From Mojavia pulchra JT2-VF2 (lineage in GTDB: Bacteria; Cyanobacteriota; Cyanobacteriia; Cyanobacteriales; Nostocaceae): a stretch of 64,000 nt of DNA. Numbering within the stretch: the first letter of the stretch is position 1; each line of letters begins with the position of its first letter. Below the pieces are notes generated by a model. That model was not told the origin of the DNA. It saw only the letters and a program-made list of their open reading frames with translations, and made no database searches. Location: NCBI GenBank assembly GCA_019359325.1, contig JAHHHN010000005.1, forward strand, positions 1 to 64,000, read 5' to 3'. Position numbers and translations under genes: made by a program. Below are positions 1-9,177 of this stretch, piece by piece.

Positions 1-2
1 TA

Positions 3-212
3 CCGCAGGATTTGGCTGAACTCGAACAAAGATTACATAATCACCAACAGTTTACCTGGACTTATTCTGCTGGACTCAATGAGCAAGCTTGGGCAATTTT
101 GACAACTCAATTTGAGGCTTTTGAGGTCGAGGGTATCTGGTATAGACAAGGCACAACTTTGTCTACTCCTGAGCTTGTGCCAATTCCACCCGAAATTTCT
201 ACTCCAGCTTAA
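3..212 (+). CDS. 3' end of an unidentified protein gene (5' end outside window)
   Basis: The frame is open from the left edge of the window and reads PQDLAELEQRLHNHQQFTW before continuing to a TAA at 210-212. No ATG occurs in frame, so the true start lies upstream; the TTG at 12 is unlikely to be the start because the frame stays open to its left. The visible 69 residues are rich in Gln, Glu and Pro and end in a short Pro/Ser/Thr tail. I do not recognise the family from this fragment. Confidence 0.6.
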   Translation, partial: PQDLAELEQRLHNHQQFTWTYSAGLNEQAWAILTTQFEAFEVEGIWYRQGTTLSTPELVPIPPEISTPA

Positions 213-583
213 GTAGACTATTTGCCTATTTCATTAACTCAGCATTTATCAGGTGCATTGATCCTTAATCCTTTCGGGGTGCGCTCTATCAAATATTTGT
301 TCTCTTCATTAAGCAATTTTTAATATTTGATCCCTAAAATAGAAACCTATTTCCTCCAAAATTAAAAATATGCAACATAAATGTGCATTAGCTTATTAAT
401 ACCAATTTTCTCTTAATGTTTATCCAATCTATTTTTTAGAAGTAAGATAAAACATCTCTGGATTGTTGATATGAGAAAGGCAGCAAGATGTCAAGCTTTG
501 TTGCAAGGTACTTTTAACAAAATAAAAATCTCGTTACCTTAAAGATAGCTCTGTACTAAAATCAAGTCGGGGGAATAGTAGCA
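213..583. other. Intergenic region, AT-rich
   Basis: I see no convincing gene, RNA or repeat here. The 3' half is AT-rich and probably carries the promoter of the small ORF at 584. Confidence 0.4.
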
Positions 584-691
584 ATGATGGGAATATTTTG
601 GTTTTCGGTTTGCTGCTTGCTTTGGTTGATTGGCTTCACACTTTTGGCAGAAATTTGGTTCTATGAAGAAGAACAAGAGTCAAAAGGGTGA
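584..691 (+). CDS. Candidate 35-residue single-span membrane microprotein
   Basis: An ATG at 584 (or the adjacent one at 587) opens 35 codons ending in TGA at 689-691. The product starts MMGIFWFSVCCLLWLIGFT, a continuous hydrophobic stretch of about 22 residues, followed by a short amphipathic segment (AEIWFY) and an acidic/polar tail EEEQESKG. A purine-rich GGGGGAA lies upstream as a possible ribosome binding site. This layout (one membrane helix, charged C terminus) is typical of cyanobacterial microproteins bound to membrane complexes, but I cannot assign it to a known one such as a Psb or Pet subunit. It could be a chance ORF. Confidence 0.45.
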   Translation: MMGIFWFSVCCLLWLIGFTLLAEIWFYEEEQESKG

Positions 692-795
692 GTATTGCTA
701 ATTAAAAATTTGTAATTCGTAATTAGATGAATCGTGAGGCAGTCCGGTCTTGGTGGTTCTCTTTGCATAGGAACTGCCGTAAAGCCTTCTCCTAA

Positions 796-845
796 CAAAG
801 ACGCTGCGCGAACGGCATAGCTGCGCTTACTGCGTAGCGTCTTTG
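796..845. repeat. Interspersed palindromic repeat
   Basis: CAAAGACGCTGCGC at 796-809 pairs with GCGTAGCGTCTTTG at 832-845 (one mismatch), giving a 14-bp stem with a 22-base spacer. The wording (gacgctgcgc, ggcatagc, gcgtagcgtc) is typical of dispersed palindromes between cyanobacterial genes. It has no T tract, so it is not a clear terminator. Confidence 0.6.
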
Positions 846-945
846 CAGGAGATACTCAGACGGTAATTAAGTTACATAGATGGACTGTAGCGATCGCTTT
901 CTCTAATCAGTTTTTAATTACGAATTATGAATTAAGATTTACTAA

Positions 946-1635
946 CTATAAATTTTCTGGGTCTATTCCTAACTCTCGAAGTTTTGTTGCTAGACGTTCA
1001 GCTTTTTGTTTTTCTTGTTCTGCATGTTGGGTCTGTTTTGCTGCGACTTCTTCGGGTGTAGGAATTAGCTGACCTTCGGCTGTAAAGTAGCGTAATTGAT
1101 TTTCATGCACACCCAAGTATAAACTTAGTTGCTGGCTCCATAACAAACCTTGGAAGTTAGGTTCTATAGGTTGATAAGTACCACCAACTAAGATAAAACC
1201 AGCAAATTCTAAATTCTTGGGGTCAAACCAGAAATATTCTGGAGTGCGAAAGATATCTTGGTAAAGTTGTTTTTTTAAGCCTTTGTCAGTAGCTACAGTT
1301 GATTTAGAAAGCAATTCTATAATCAAGTTGGGATATTTACCATCTTCTTCCCACACAACCCAACTGTCACGAGGTCGACGTTCAGTATCCAGTATGACAA
1401 AAAAATCTGGCCCTCGAAATTCTTCTGATTTACGCTGACGCTGACTGTAATAAATCGTCAGATTACCAGCTGCAAAAAAATTATTGTGGTCTGGCCACCA
1501 CCATTCCAGGCATTTTAGCAACAGCAACATTTGCTGCAAATGTAGATAGGTTTCCAAGGGCGGTTCGTCACTGTATAAATCCCCTTGAGGAAATATTATA
1601 TCTTCTGGGGGTTCAAAATCTTTGGCGACGGACAT
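946..1635 (-). CDS. Uma2 family endonuclease-like protein (DUF820)
   Basis: This 229-residue protein matches the Uma2/DUF820 group, a PD-(D/E)XK-like restriction-endonuclease fold that is greatly expanded in cyanobacteria and of mostly unknown biological role. Visible family features are the N-terminal PPLETYLHLQQ region, GPDFFVILDTE (the GPD segment carries the usual Asp), and YPNLIIELLSKST (a likely metal-binding Glu in the IELLS segment), followed by LYQDIFRTPEYFWFDP. The C terminus (about 195-229) is a charged, probably coiled-coil tail rich in Gln, Lys and Glu and ending in LRELGIDPENL, which is common in this family. It stands alone, with no methyltransferase or toxin partner beside it. 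Confidence 0.85.
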   Translation of the reverse strand: MSVAKDFEPPEDIIFPQGDLYSDEPPLETYLHLQQMLLLLKCLEWWWPDHNNFFAAGNLTIYYSQRQRKSEEFRGPDFFVILDTERRPRDSWVVWEEDGKYPNLIIELLSKSTVATDKGLKKQLYQDIFRTPEYFWFDPKNLEFAGFILVGGTYQPIEPNFQGLLWSQQLSLYLGVHENQLRYFTAEGQLIPTPEEVAAKQTQHAEQEKQKAERLATKLRELGIDPENL

Positions 1636-1745
1636 GGCTGCAAGTATTTGGATGATATAAGTTTAGTGTAGTTTGATGGAATGTGATCCTAATTTGTAAT
1701 TCTTAATTTGTAATTGGGTAACGCAAAAAAGGTATGAGCCAAGTG

Positions 1746-3986
1746 TTATTCGGTTATTGAAATTTTTTCTAATTGCACTACAGCATTATAATCTGGCACA
1801 CCTTCTAAAGAACGTTTACTTTTATCTAGCAGTACGTTTCCTTCAGGCCAATGTACTTGCAAGTTACCTGATTGAATTGGTGCTAAATACACTTGTCCTT
1901 GTAATTCACCTAATTGATTTTTGAGAATTACGCGATCGCCATCTTTTAATCCTAATTTTGTCGCATCATCAGGATTCATTAACACTGCATCTCGCACTGC
2001 CCCAGTAATAGCATCTTTGCGTTCTTGCACCATACTATTAAATTGTTTGCCCCGACGTGTTGCTACAAAAAAACAACCCTCTGGTAATTCTTTCTGCGTT
2101 GGCAATAAAGGCGTAAAGTGCGCTTTTCCGTCTGGTGTGGAGAAGTTCCAGCCAAAGCACAAATGCGAACCGCCATATTGAAACTGATCGCCCTGTTGCT
2201 GTAAGTGTTGAATACCAGCATACTGTGGTACAACTTGGGCAATTTCTTGGCGCATCGTGGCTGTATTATCAAAACTCAGCTTGTCTGCTAAATCAGGTTT
2301 AACTCGTCTTGCTAACTCCATAAATACTTCCCACTCTGGACGCGCTTCACCAATGCGTGGCCCTGGAATTTCTGGGCTGAAAATTACCCGGCGTTCAGTG
2401 CTAGTTTGTGTCACTCCCCCTGCAATTTCGTAGCGAGTTGTCGCAGGTAGCAGCATTACTGTATCGGCTGGTTCTACCAACATTTGGCTAGACAGAACAA
2501 TATCCATATGCACCCGTAAAGGTATTTTTTTCAGGGCAGATTCTACATAATCCGGTTCTGGCAGCACTTCTAGGAAATTACCCCCGACGGAGAACAACAC
2601 ATCTAATTGTTCTCGATGGGCAGCATCAATCATTTCTGGGGCAATTAGACCTTTAGTTGTGGGCACATCAAAGCCCCAAATCTGCATTAATTGGGCAGCA
2701 TTTTCTGTGTTGATCGGCTTGCCACCAGGAAAGACTGTAGCATAACATCCCATCTCTGCACCACCTTGCACCCCGGAGTGACCACGAATTGGCATTAAAC
2801 CGCAGCCTTCTCGACCGACAAAACCTTTGGTGAGAGCTAGGTTAATGATACTGCGTACATTGTCTTCACCGCATTCATGCTGGGTGATCCCCATGCTCCA
2901 AACAAATACAGCTTTGTTCGCTTCCCCTACCATTTTCGCAAAGGCATACATTTGATCGCGGGAGGTTCCAGAAAGGCGTTCTAATTCTTCCCAAGATTGG
3001 TGATCAAGTGACGCTTTGAGTTCGGCAAAGCCAGTGGTGTAGTTGTTAATAAATGACTGATCTACCCAGTTGTTAGCTATTAGATGCTTAATTGTGCCAT
3101 TCAAAAAAGCCATGTCTCCGCCCAAGTTTACTAAAAAGAAGTCTTCAGCAAATTTAGTACCGAACAAGGCACTTTCGGGAATTGAAGGAACCCAGTAGCG
3201 CTCCATGCCTGGTTCGCGGTAGGTGTTAATAACTACAATTCTAGTGCCAGCTTTCTTGGCATAGTGGAGATACTTAACGGTTACAGGCTGATTGTTAGCA
3301 ACGTTAGAACCAATAAAGACTAATAAATCAGTACCAATCCAGTCTTTATAAGAACAAGTTGTAGCCCCCGCACCGAGAGAAGCCTTTAAACCTGCGGTAC
3401 TCGGAGAATGGCAGATACGGGCAGCGTTATCAATATTGTTACTTCCCATAGCCCGCACCGCTTTTTGGGTAGCGTAGTAAGTTTCGTTGACAGTGCCGCG
3501 ACTGGTAATGTAAAAACTGAGGCGGTCTGGTGTTGTAGCGCGAATGCGGCTGGCGATGACATCTAATGCATGATCCCAACTGACACGGCGAAAGCCTTTT
3601 TCACCTCGTTGGCGGATCATTGGGTAGGGAAGCCTTCCCAAGTCGCGTAACTGGGAACTTTTTTGAGTTTGTAATTGAGAAACATTTTTTAGCAGCACTG
3701 GATCAAATGCTGGCATAGTATTCATCTGCAACAACCGCAACCGGACATTGCACAGATGGATGCCATCGAGCGTCCAATCTTTCATCCCGGTGGTTCCCAA
3801 AGCGCAACCATCGCAGACACCCTTATTTAGGATGTTCCACGCATAAGGTAATTGTTTACGAGAAAGCCAGATTGCTCGAAAAACTTCCCAATAGTTATTG
3901 GGGTATTGTTCGCCAATGCCAAAAGGTTTCCAACTTGCCCAGTGTGAAGGTGTCCAAAATTTTGATGGTTTGGGCAACATAGCCAA
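1746..3986 (-). CDS. FdhF/YdeP family molybdopterin-dependent oxidoreductase
   Basis: A 746-residue molybdopterin-guanine dinucleotide oxidoreductase of the formate dehydrogenase-H/YdeP type. Unlike true FdhF it has no N-terminal four-Cys 4Fe-4S loop; instead it carries VCDGCALG (Cys58 and Cys61), characteristic of the YdeP branch. Cofactor-binding regions follow: WDHALDVIASRI, SRGTVNETYYATQKA, then DLLVFIGSNVANNQPV, and the C-terminal Moco-binding domain near GLKDGDRVILKNQLG. Substrate and electron partner are unknown for the cyanobacterial members; in E. coli YdeP has been linked to acid resistance. No FdhD or cytochrome gene is adjacent. The gene is complete and of usual length. Confidence 0.88.
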   Translation of the reverse strand: MAMLPKPSKFWTPSHWASWKPFGIGEQYPNNYWEVFRAIWLSRKQLPYAWNILNKGVCDGCALGTTGMKDWTLDGIHLCNVRLRLLQMNTMPAFDPVLLKNVSQLQTQKSSQLRDLGRLPYPMIRQRGEKGFRRVSWDHALDVIASRIRATTPDRLSFYITSRGTVNETYYATQKAVRAMGSNNIDNAARICHSPSTAGLKASLGAGATTCSYKDWIGTDLLVFIGSNVANNQPVTVKYLHYAKKAGTRIVVINTYREPGMERYWVPSIPESALFGTKFAEDFFLVNLGGDMAFLNGTIKHLIANNWVDQSFINNYTTGFAELKASLDHQSWEELERLSGTSRDQMYAFAKMVGEANKAVFVWSMGITQHECGEDNVRSIINLALTKGFVGREGCGLMPIRGHSGVQGGAEMGCYATVFPGGKPINTENAAQLMQIWGFDVPTTKGLIAPEMIDAAHREQLDVLFSVGGNFLEVLPEPDYVESALKKIPLRVHMDIVLSSQMLVEPADTVMLLPATTRYEIAGGVTQTSTERRVIFSPEIPGPRIGEARPEWEVFMELARRVKPDLADKLSFDNTATMRQEIAQVVPQYAGIQHLQQQGDQFQYGGSHLCFGWNFSTPDGKAHFTPLLPTQKELPEGCFFVATRRGKQFNSMVQERKDAITGAVRDAVLMNPDDATKLGLKDGDRVILKNQLGELQGQVYLAPIQSGNLQVHWPEGNVLLDKSKRSLEGVPDYNAVVQLEKISITE

Positions 3987-4204
3987 TTGAGGTAAGTAAG
4001 CGGTTATTCTTCAAGGCTATCGCTTTGTGACAAATTTGAGTAGCGTTTGAGCGTTGCATAATTGAAGTATAAATTCAGGCGATCGCCTCAAGCTTGCGGG
4101 CGCATAGCGAGAACGCTCATCTAGTAATGTACATCACTGGCTGAGGAAATTAATAGAATGAAAACCAAAGTTCAAATGCACAGAACTATCTTGATCAACA
4201 GAGG

Positions 4205-4969
4205 ATGAACCAACCCACACTTGCCTATGTGGAAACGTCTCTACCTTTTGCAACTCAGGCAAAGCGATTTGCAGCCGTCCGGGATTGGGGCATTGCTTTA
4301 GAAATTGCCAACGAAAAGGATATACAGATAGATGTGTATAAACGCGCCCAGATTCCGATAGCCAGCGTGCAGGCATATAAAATGCACGATTTTCATCCAC
4401 TTCATCGCAATGCGGAACATCGCCATCAAGCCAAAATCCACGTAGAACAGACCTTGGAACTAGCCGCTCAGCTGAATGCACCTCGAATTGTGACAGTCTG
4501 CGGCTTTGGGCATGACCTAGCAGATAATCCATTAGAACGAGCAGTAGAGTTTTTCTCCACCTTGGCTCAACGAGCAGCAAACTTAGGGGTTCGCATCATG
4601 ATTGAACCCTTAAGTCCCAAACGTGCTGGGGCATTGACACATCCTGATGAGATTGTGTCTGTGATAACGTGCTTAAATCAACCAGAGGTATTTTCTATTG
4701 TGCTAGATACCGGACATCTGCTCGATAGTGGCTTTAACCTCAATTTGTTTTTCTCCACCTGGCAGCATCCGGTCGAAGAACTGCAACTTAAGGGCATGAA
4801 CTCATCTCCACCAACACTGACGATGCCGCTTACTAGTTGGATAAAAGCCATGAAGTTCCCGCCCGATGTGATTTGTGTGGAGCATCGTCAAGCTATTTCC
4901 TGGAAAGAATTTGACCAGATTGTACAAAAATGTTTTCATTCGCTGGGGAATTTAAATAAAAACATTTGA
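4205..4969 (+). CDS. Sugar phosphate isomerase/epimerase-like TIM-barrel protein
   Basis: 254 residues with the layout of the xylose isomerase-like/AP endonuclease 2 TIM-barrel superfamily. Metal-binding positions typical of the fold are visible: the Glu in RIMIEPLSPKRAG, the Asp and His in IVLDTGHLLDSG, and the Glu in ICVEHRQA near the C terminus. It is a little shorter than the usual 270-290 residues. The ATG at 4205 has AGAGG placed very close to it, so the ribosome binding site is poor, but no earlier in-frame start was found. It is divergent from the oxidoreductase at 1746-3986 across about 220 bp. Substrate unknown. Confidence 0.75.
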   Translation: MNQPTLAYVETSLPFATQAKRFAAVRDWGIALEIANEKDIQIDVYKRAQIPIASVQAYKMHDFHPLHRNAEHRHQAKIHVEQTLELAAQLNAPRIVTVCGFGHDLADNPLERAVEFFSTLAQRAANLGVRIMIEPLSPKRAGALTHPDEIVSVITCLNQPEVFSIVLDTGHLLDSGFNLNLFFSTWQHPVEELQLKGMNSSPPTLTMPLTSWIKAMKFPPDVICVEHRQAISWKEFDQIVQKCFHSLGNLNKNI

Positions 4970-5468
4970 GTTTGCGAAGAGCGCGCTCTTCGCAATTGCA
5001 TTTGTGAGTTTATACTTCTTTCACCTTATCCGCTTGTCTGCTTGCCTATCCTCTTGTTTGCAGAACATCTGTACTATATACTAACCGACAGGTAAATAAT
5101 TGGCGCTTTTTGAGCTAATTATCACACCAAAAAGCTTAATATCAAGATTGAAACTTATACTCAAGCGATCGCCGCTTATGAAATAGCATTTTAACACTCA
5201 AAGATTTGTAGATTTTTCAAAATATTTTGTATTTCTAAAACACGTTGCTAATAAAAATATAGTTATCAAATGGAAGACCTGACACAAAGTCATGCACACG
5301 AAGATTTTTATGTTATAAGTCAATAAACCAATAGGATTTACTGAATACTAGCTTAGAAGATTACCAAGTTTTTCATAGACACAAATTATGTCTAATTGTT
5401 AAGTATTAAATAGCTATTAACTTGATTTATGATTGACTAAACTCTATTGCTATTTGTGGAGTGTTGCA
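4970..5468. other. Intergenic region upstream of the exoprotein gene
   Basis: Apart from the palindrome at 4972-4995 this is AT-rich and without a convincing gene. A three-codon reading frame (ATGATTGACTAA, 5429-5440) lies just before the exoprotein start; it overlaps a TTG that would extend the exoprotein by 12 residues, but I regard neither as a real start. Confidence 0.4.
4972..4995. terminator. Perfect palindrome just after the isomerase-like gene
   Basis: TTGCGAAGAGCG followed by CGCTCTTCGCAA forms a perfect 24-bp palindrome two bases after the TGA at 4967-4969. The position fits a transcription-end hairpin, but there is no clear T run, so it may instead be a dispersed palindromic repeat. 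Confidence 0.45.
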
Positions 5469-8400
5469 ATGTCTGGTTGCAGATTAACTCGTTGGGGCGC
5501 TGTCTTGGGTATTGCAATGTGTGCCAGCATTCCTGGTGCGAATTGTGCGATCGCTCAAATTAGCTCGGATGGCACTTTGCCTATTAACTCGAACGTTAAT
5601 AAACAAGGTAGCACCTTCAACATTACTGGAGGGACACCTGTTGGCGGCAACTTGTTTCACAGCTTTAAGGAGTTCTCTGTCCCTACTAACAATACTGCTT
5701 TCTTCCGCAATGATGCCGACATTCAGAACATTATTAGCAGAGTAACAGGTAGTTCAATTTCTAACATTGATGGGTTAATACGAGCTAATGGTCTAGCTAA
5801 CCTGTTTGTGATCAATCCCAACGGGATTATTTTTGGACGCAACGCTTCACTGAAAATAGGTGGTTCTTTTGTAGCGACTACAGCGTCGGCAATTGGGTTT
5901 GATAATCAAGGTTTGTTTAGTGCTTCTACACCGAATAATCCTGAACTACTTGTGGTCAATCCTTCGGCTCTTCTATTCAATCAAATTGTTGCAGCGCCGA
6001 TCCAAAATAACTCAGCTAATTTAAGTGTTAATAATAATCGTAGTTTGCTAGCAGTTGGGGGCGATGTCAACATAAATGGTGGCTCCTTAAATGCCTTTGG
6101 TGGACGAGTGGAGTTAGGAGGTTTAGCCGGAGAGGGGACAGTTGCTCTTAATGCCAATAGCAACAATTTCAGCTTAAATTTTCCAGATAATGTAGCACGA
6201 GCAAATGTGTCGCTTACCAACGGCGCTAAAGTTAATGTTGCTTCTGCTGGTGGCGGTAGTATTGCCATCAATGCTCAGAATATAGATGTTTTAGGAAAAA
6301 GTAGCCTACGTGCGGGTATTCGCCCACTTGCAAGAATTGATGACGCTCAGGCGGGAGATGTCACCCTTAACGCCAAGGGAACAGTGAGAATCGAAAATAG
6401 CTCTATCTACAACGCCGTTTTTGGTTCTGGAAAAGGTGGTTCCTTACGTGTGGATACAGGGAAATTGATTATTCAAGATGGAGTAGTAGCGACTGCTACT
6501 ATTTCTAGTGGTAGTGCTGGGGATCTGGTTGTAAATGCCTCTGATTCAATAGAACTCACTGGCAGTTCCTCATCAAACGGTACGATTGAGATTGATATCG
6601 ATATTCCTATCGCTTTTCTTTTTAATTATCCTGTTTCTGTTCCTGTTCCTATTGGCTTGTTTTCCGCTTCTATTAATGCCCAGAATCTTCCTAATGTTTC
6701 TAGTTTTTTAAGTTCTTTACCTACTGCAAGTGGAGATGCCGGAAACTTAACCATTGAAACTGGGCGGTTAATTATCTCTAATGGGCCAGTGGTATCGGCA
6801 GGTACACTTAGCACAGGACATGGAGGAAATTTAACCGTGAAGGCAGACTTGATAGAACTTAGTGGTACCTCAGCTAATAATTCTCCCTCATATCTGTTGA
6901 CTACAACAAATAAGGTTCCTAGCGGATTGCGTAATGAAACTGCCGGTTACGGAGCAGGTGGCAACTTGACCATTAATACTAGACAGTTAATTGTCCGTGA
7001 TGGTGCATGGGTGACAACTGGTACTGGTGGCGAAATGCCAGGAGGGGAATTGACTGTGAACGCCTCTGAGTCTGTAGAACTTAGTGGCACCTCATCAGAA
7101 AATATTCCTAGTGTTTTGGCTTCTGGAACATTGGGATCTGGAAATGCTAACAAATTGGCTATTAATACTAAGAAGCTGATAGTCAACAATGGAGGAATTA
7201 TCTCGGCGGGTACTTCTAGCTCTGGAGAGGGAGGCGAATTGATTATTAACGCCACCGATTCAGTAGAACTTGTTGGTACTTCAAAACAAGGCTTGTCCGC
7301 CTCTCAAATAAAAGATTTGATTGGATTTGGTGGAGCTTTAGTCTCTGACTTCGTGGAAGATCGTCCATTTCCGAGCGGTGTAATTTCTGGGACTGGAAAT
7401 GAAGGAAATGCTGGAAACTTGACTATTGACACTGGACGGTTATTAATTCAGGGTGGAGCACAAGCATCGGTTTCTACAATTAGTGCCGGAGATGCGGGTG
7501 ACTTAAATGTTCGCGCCTCATCTATAGAACTGAGTGGGACTTCGCTTGAAAGCCCTAAGCCCAATGACATTGTAGGTCGAAGTCTATTGACAACTGCTGT
7601 CGGTGAAGGCTCAACTGGAAAGGGTGGCAATATAACAGTTAACGCCAACTCCTTAACTATCACCGATGGTGCTGCACTGGCAGCCAGTACTTCTGGGCAA
7701 GGGGATGGAGGTGATATTACTCTTAACGCCAATACCTTGAGTGCTTTAAATGATGGGCAACTGCGTACATCTACCTTTGGTAGTGGACAAGCAGGTGACA
7801 TCACACTAAATATTCCAGAAATACAGTTATCTGGTTCCACTAGTGGTGTTTTTGCTCAGACAAGCAGTACAGGGCCAGCTGGAAAGCTGACGCTTCAACC
7901 TTTGAATGGACAAACCTTGACAGTCAATTTTTTTGCTCAAGCGCAGATTTCAGCATCCACCTCTGGTAGCGGTAAGGGAGGAAACCTCACTATTACCGCC
8001 CCTGAGTCAATCGCCCTCAATGGTAATGGTATCTTGGCGGCTACATCGGAAGGTGTTGGTAGTGGACGAGCCGGAGATGTGCTTCTTGGTACTGAAAAAC
8101 TAACTATCAGCAATGGAATGCGCGTTTCAGCCGCTACTAATTCTACTAACCCCGCAGCTAGTGGTGGCAATCTGACCGTGCAAGCTGCACAATTGAACTT
8201 GACAGACGGCAGTAGCTTAGAAGCTGGGACGACAGGACAAGGAGCAGGTGGTGACTTGACACTGAGAACAGGAAAATTAGCAGTTGAGAATGGGGCGAAA
8301 ATAACTGTCAGTAGTACAGGCTCAGGGCGTGCAGGTGACTTAAAAATTCATGCTAACTCTGTATATCTAAATAACAATGCCAAAATTACTGCTGACACTA

Positions 8401-9125
8401 CAGGAGGTGGCGGAAATATCTTTGTACGCTCCCCCTGGTTGTTATTACGCAATCAAAGCTCTATCACCACTAATGCTAGAGGCAGTGGTATTCCTGGAGG
8501 TAACATCGCTATTGATGGACTAGATGGCTTCATCATTGCTGTTCCAAGCGAAAATAGTGATATTAGCGCCAATTCTGTTGACTTTCGTGGTGGAAATGTC
8601 GAAATCAGCGCTCAAGGAATCTTTGGGATTCAGCGTCGCAATACATCGACTCCAAAAAGCGACATCACTGCAACAGGAGCAAGTCCTCAATTCAATGGTT
8701 CAATAGAACTTAATACACCTGGTATTGACCCCAACAGTGGTTTAGTAGAGTTACCCACGATAGCCGTAGACACTGAAGTAGCCCAAGTCTGCGATACTCC
8801 TGGTTATGCTCAAAGCAGTTTTATCATCACCGGACGCGGTGGTTTACCTTCCAATCCTACGAAGGATGTTGCAGTTCCTGATGGAGTAGAAGTAGGTTGG
8901 GTATCGCTCAAACCCAGAGGCGATGCCAAAGGTGGGCTACGCCTACGCAACGATCAATCCGTTATTAGTAAGCCAATTAGCAATATGCCAGAACGGATTG
9001 TAGAAGCAAGCGGATGGTCGGTGAATAAGAAGGGAGAAGTGGTACTCACAGCTAATGTAGCTAATACCAGCCGACGTTCATGGCAAAACGCCATAGCTTG
9101 CAATGTTCCTCATGCCAACAAGTAG
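5469..9125 (+). CDS. Two-partner-secretion exoprotein (filamentous hemagglutinin N-terminal domain)
   Basis: A secreted, very repetitive beta-helical protein of 1218 residues. I chose the ATG at 5469, preceded by TGGAGTG, rather than the upstream TTG at 5433, because it puts a normal signal peptide (RWGAVLGIAMCASIPGANC...) at the N terminus. The TPS domain follows (about 30-170) with the hallmark NPNGI at 116-120 and FHSFKEFSVP. Residues from about 190 to 1080 are many imperfect repeats of the form GxGGxLTINxxxLxIxDGAxVSAST, a parallel beta-helix. The C terminus has CDTPGY and ends ACNVPHANK, usual in cyanobacterial members. No TpsB (FhaC/ShlB-type) transporter is in the window. The gene faces the CHAT/DUF928 block, convergent with the TPR-CHAT gene. 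Confidence 0.88.
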   Translation: MSGCRLTRWGAVLGIAMCASIPGANCAIAQISSDGTLPINSNVNKQGSTFNITGGTPVGGNLFHSFKEFSVPTNNTAFFRNDADIQNIISRVTGSSISNIDGLIRANGLANLFVINPNGIIFGRNASLKIGGSFVATTASAIGFDNQGLFSASTPNNPELLVVNPSALLFNQIVAAPIQNNSANLSVNNNRSLLAVGGDVNINGGSLNAFGGRVELGGLAGEGTVALNANSNNFSLNFPDNVARANVSLTNGAKVNVASAGGGSIAINAQNIDVLGKSSLRAGIRPLARIDDAQAGDVTLNAKGTVRIENSSIYNAVFGSGKGGSLRVDTGKLIIQDGVVATATISSGSAGDLVVNASDSIELTGSSSSNGTIEIDIDIPIAFLFNYPVSVPVPIGLFSASINAQNLPNVSSFLSSLPTASGDAGNLTIETGRLIISNGPVVSAGTLSTGHGGNLTVKADLIELSGTSANNSPSYLLTTTNKVPSGLRNETAGYGAGGNLTINTRQLIVRDGAWVTTGTGGEMPGGELTVNASESVELSGTSSENIPSVLASGTLGSGNANKLAINTKKLIVNNGGIISAGTSSSGEGGELIINATDSVELVGTSKQGLSASQIKDLIGFGGALVSDFVEDRPFPSGVISGTGNEGNAGNLTIDTGRLLIQGGAQASVSTISAGDAGDLNVRASSIELSGTSLESPKPNDIVGRSLLTTAVGEGSTGKGGNITVNANSLTITDGAALAASTSGQGDGGDITLNANTLSALNDGQLRTSTFGSGQAGDITLNIPEIQLSGSTSGVFAQTSSTGPAGKLTLQPLNGQTLTVNFFAQAQISASTSGSGKGGNLTITAPESIALNGNGILAATSEGVGSGRAGDVLLGTEKLTISNGMRVSAATNSTNPAASGGNLTVQAAQLNLTDGSSLEAGTTGQGAGGDLTLRTGKLAVENGAKITVSSTGSGRAGDLKIHANSVYLNNNAKITADTTGGGGNIFVRSPWLLLRNQSSITTNARGSGIPGGNIAIDGLDGFIIAVPSENSDISANSVDFRGGNVEISAQGIFGIQRRNTSTPKSDITATGASPQFNGSIELNTPGIDPNSGLVELPTIAVDTEVAQVCDTPGYAQSSFIITGRGGLPSNPTKDVAVPDGVEVGWVSLKPRGDAKGGLRLRNDQSVISKPISNMPERIVEASGWSVNKKGEVVLTANVANTSRRSWQNAIACNVPHANK

Positions 9126-9177
9126 AAACCAGCTTGAATATTAAGCAATATCGTAAAAATTTGTGTAAACAACTTTA

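Noticed and set aside
5981-8170. Several minus-strand ORFs of 60-130 residues inside the exoprotein gene
   Set aside because: They arise from the repetitive, compositionally biased plus-strand gene; their Pro/Leu-rich translations are shadows.
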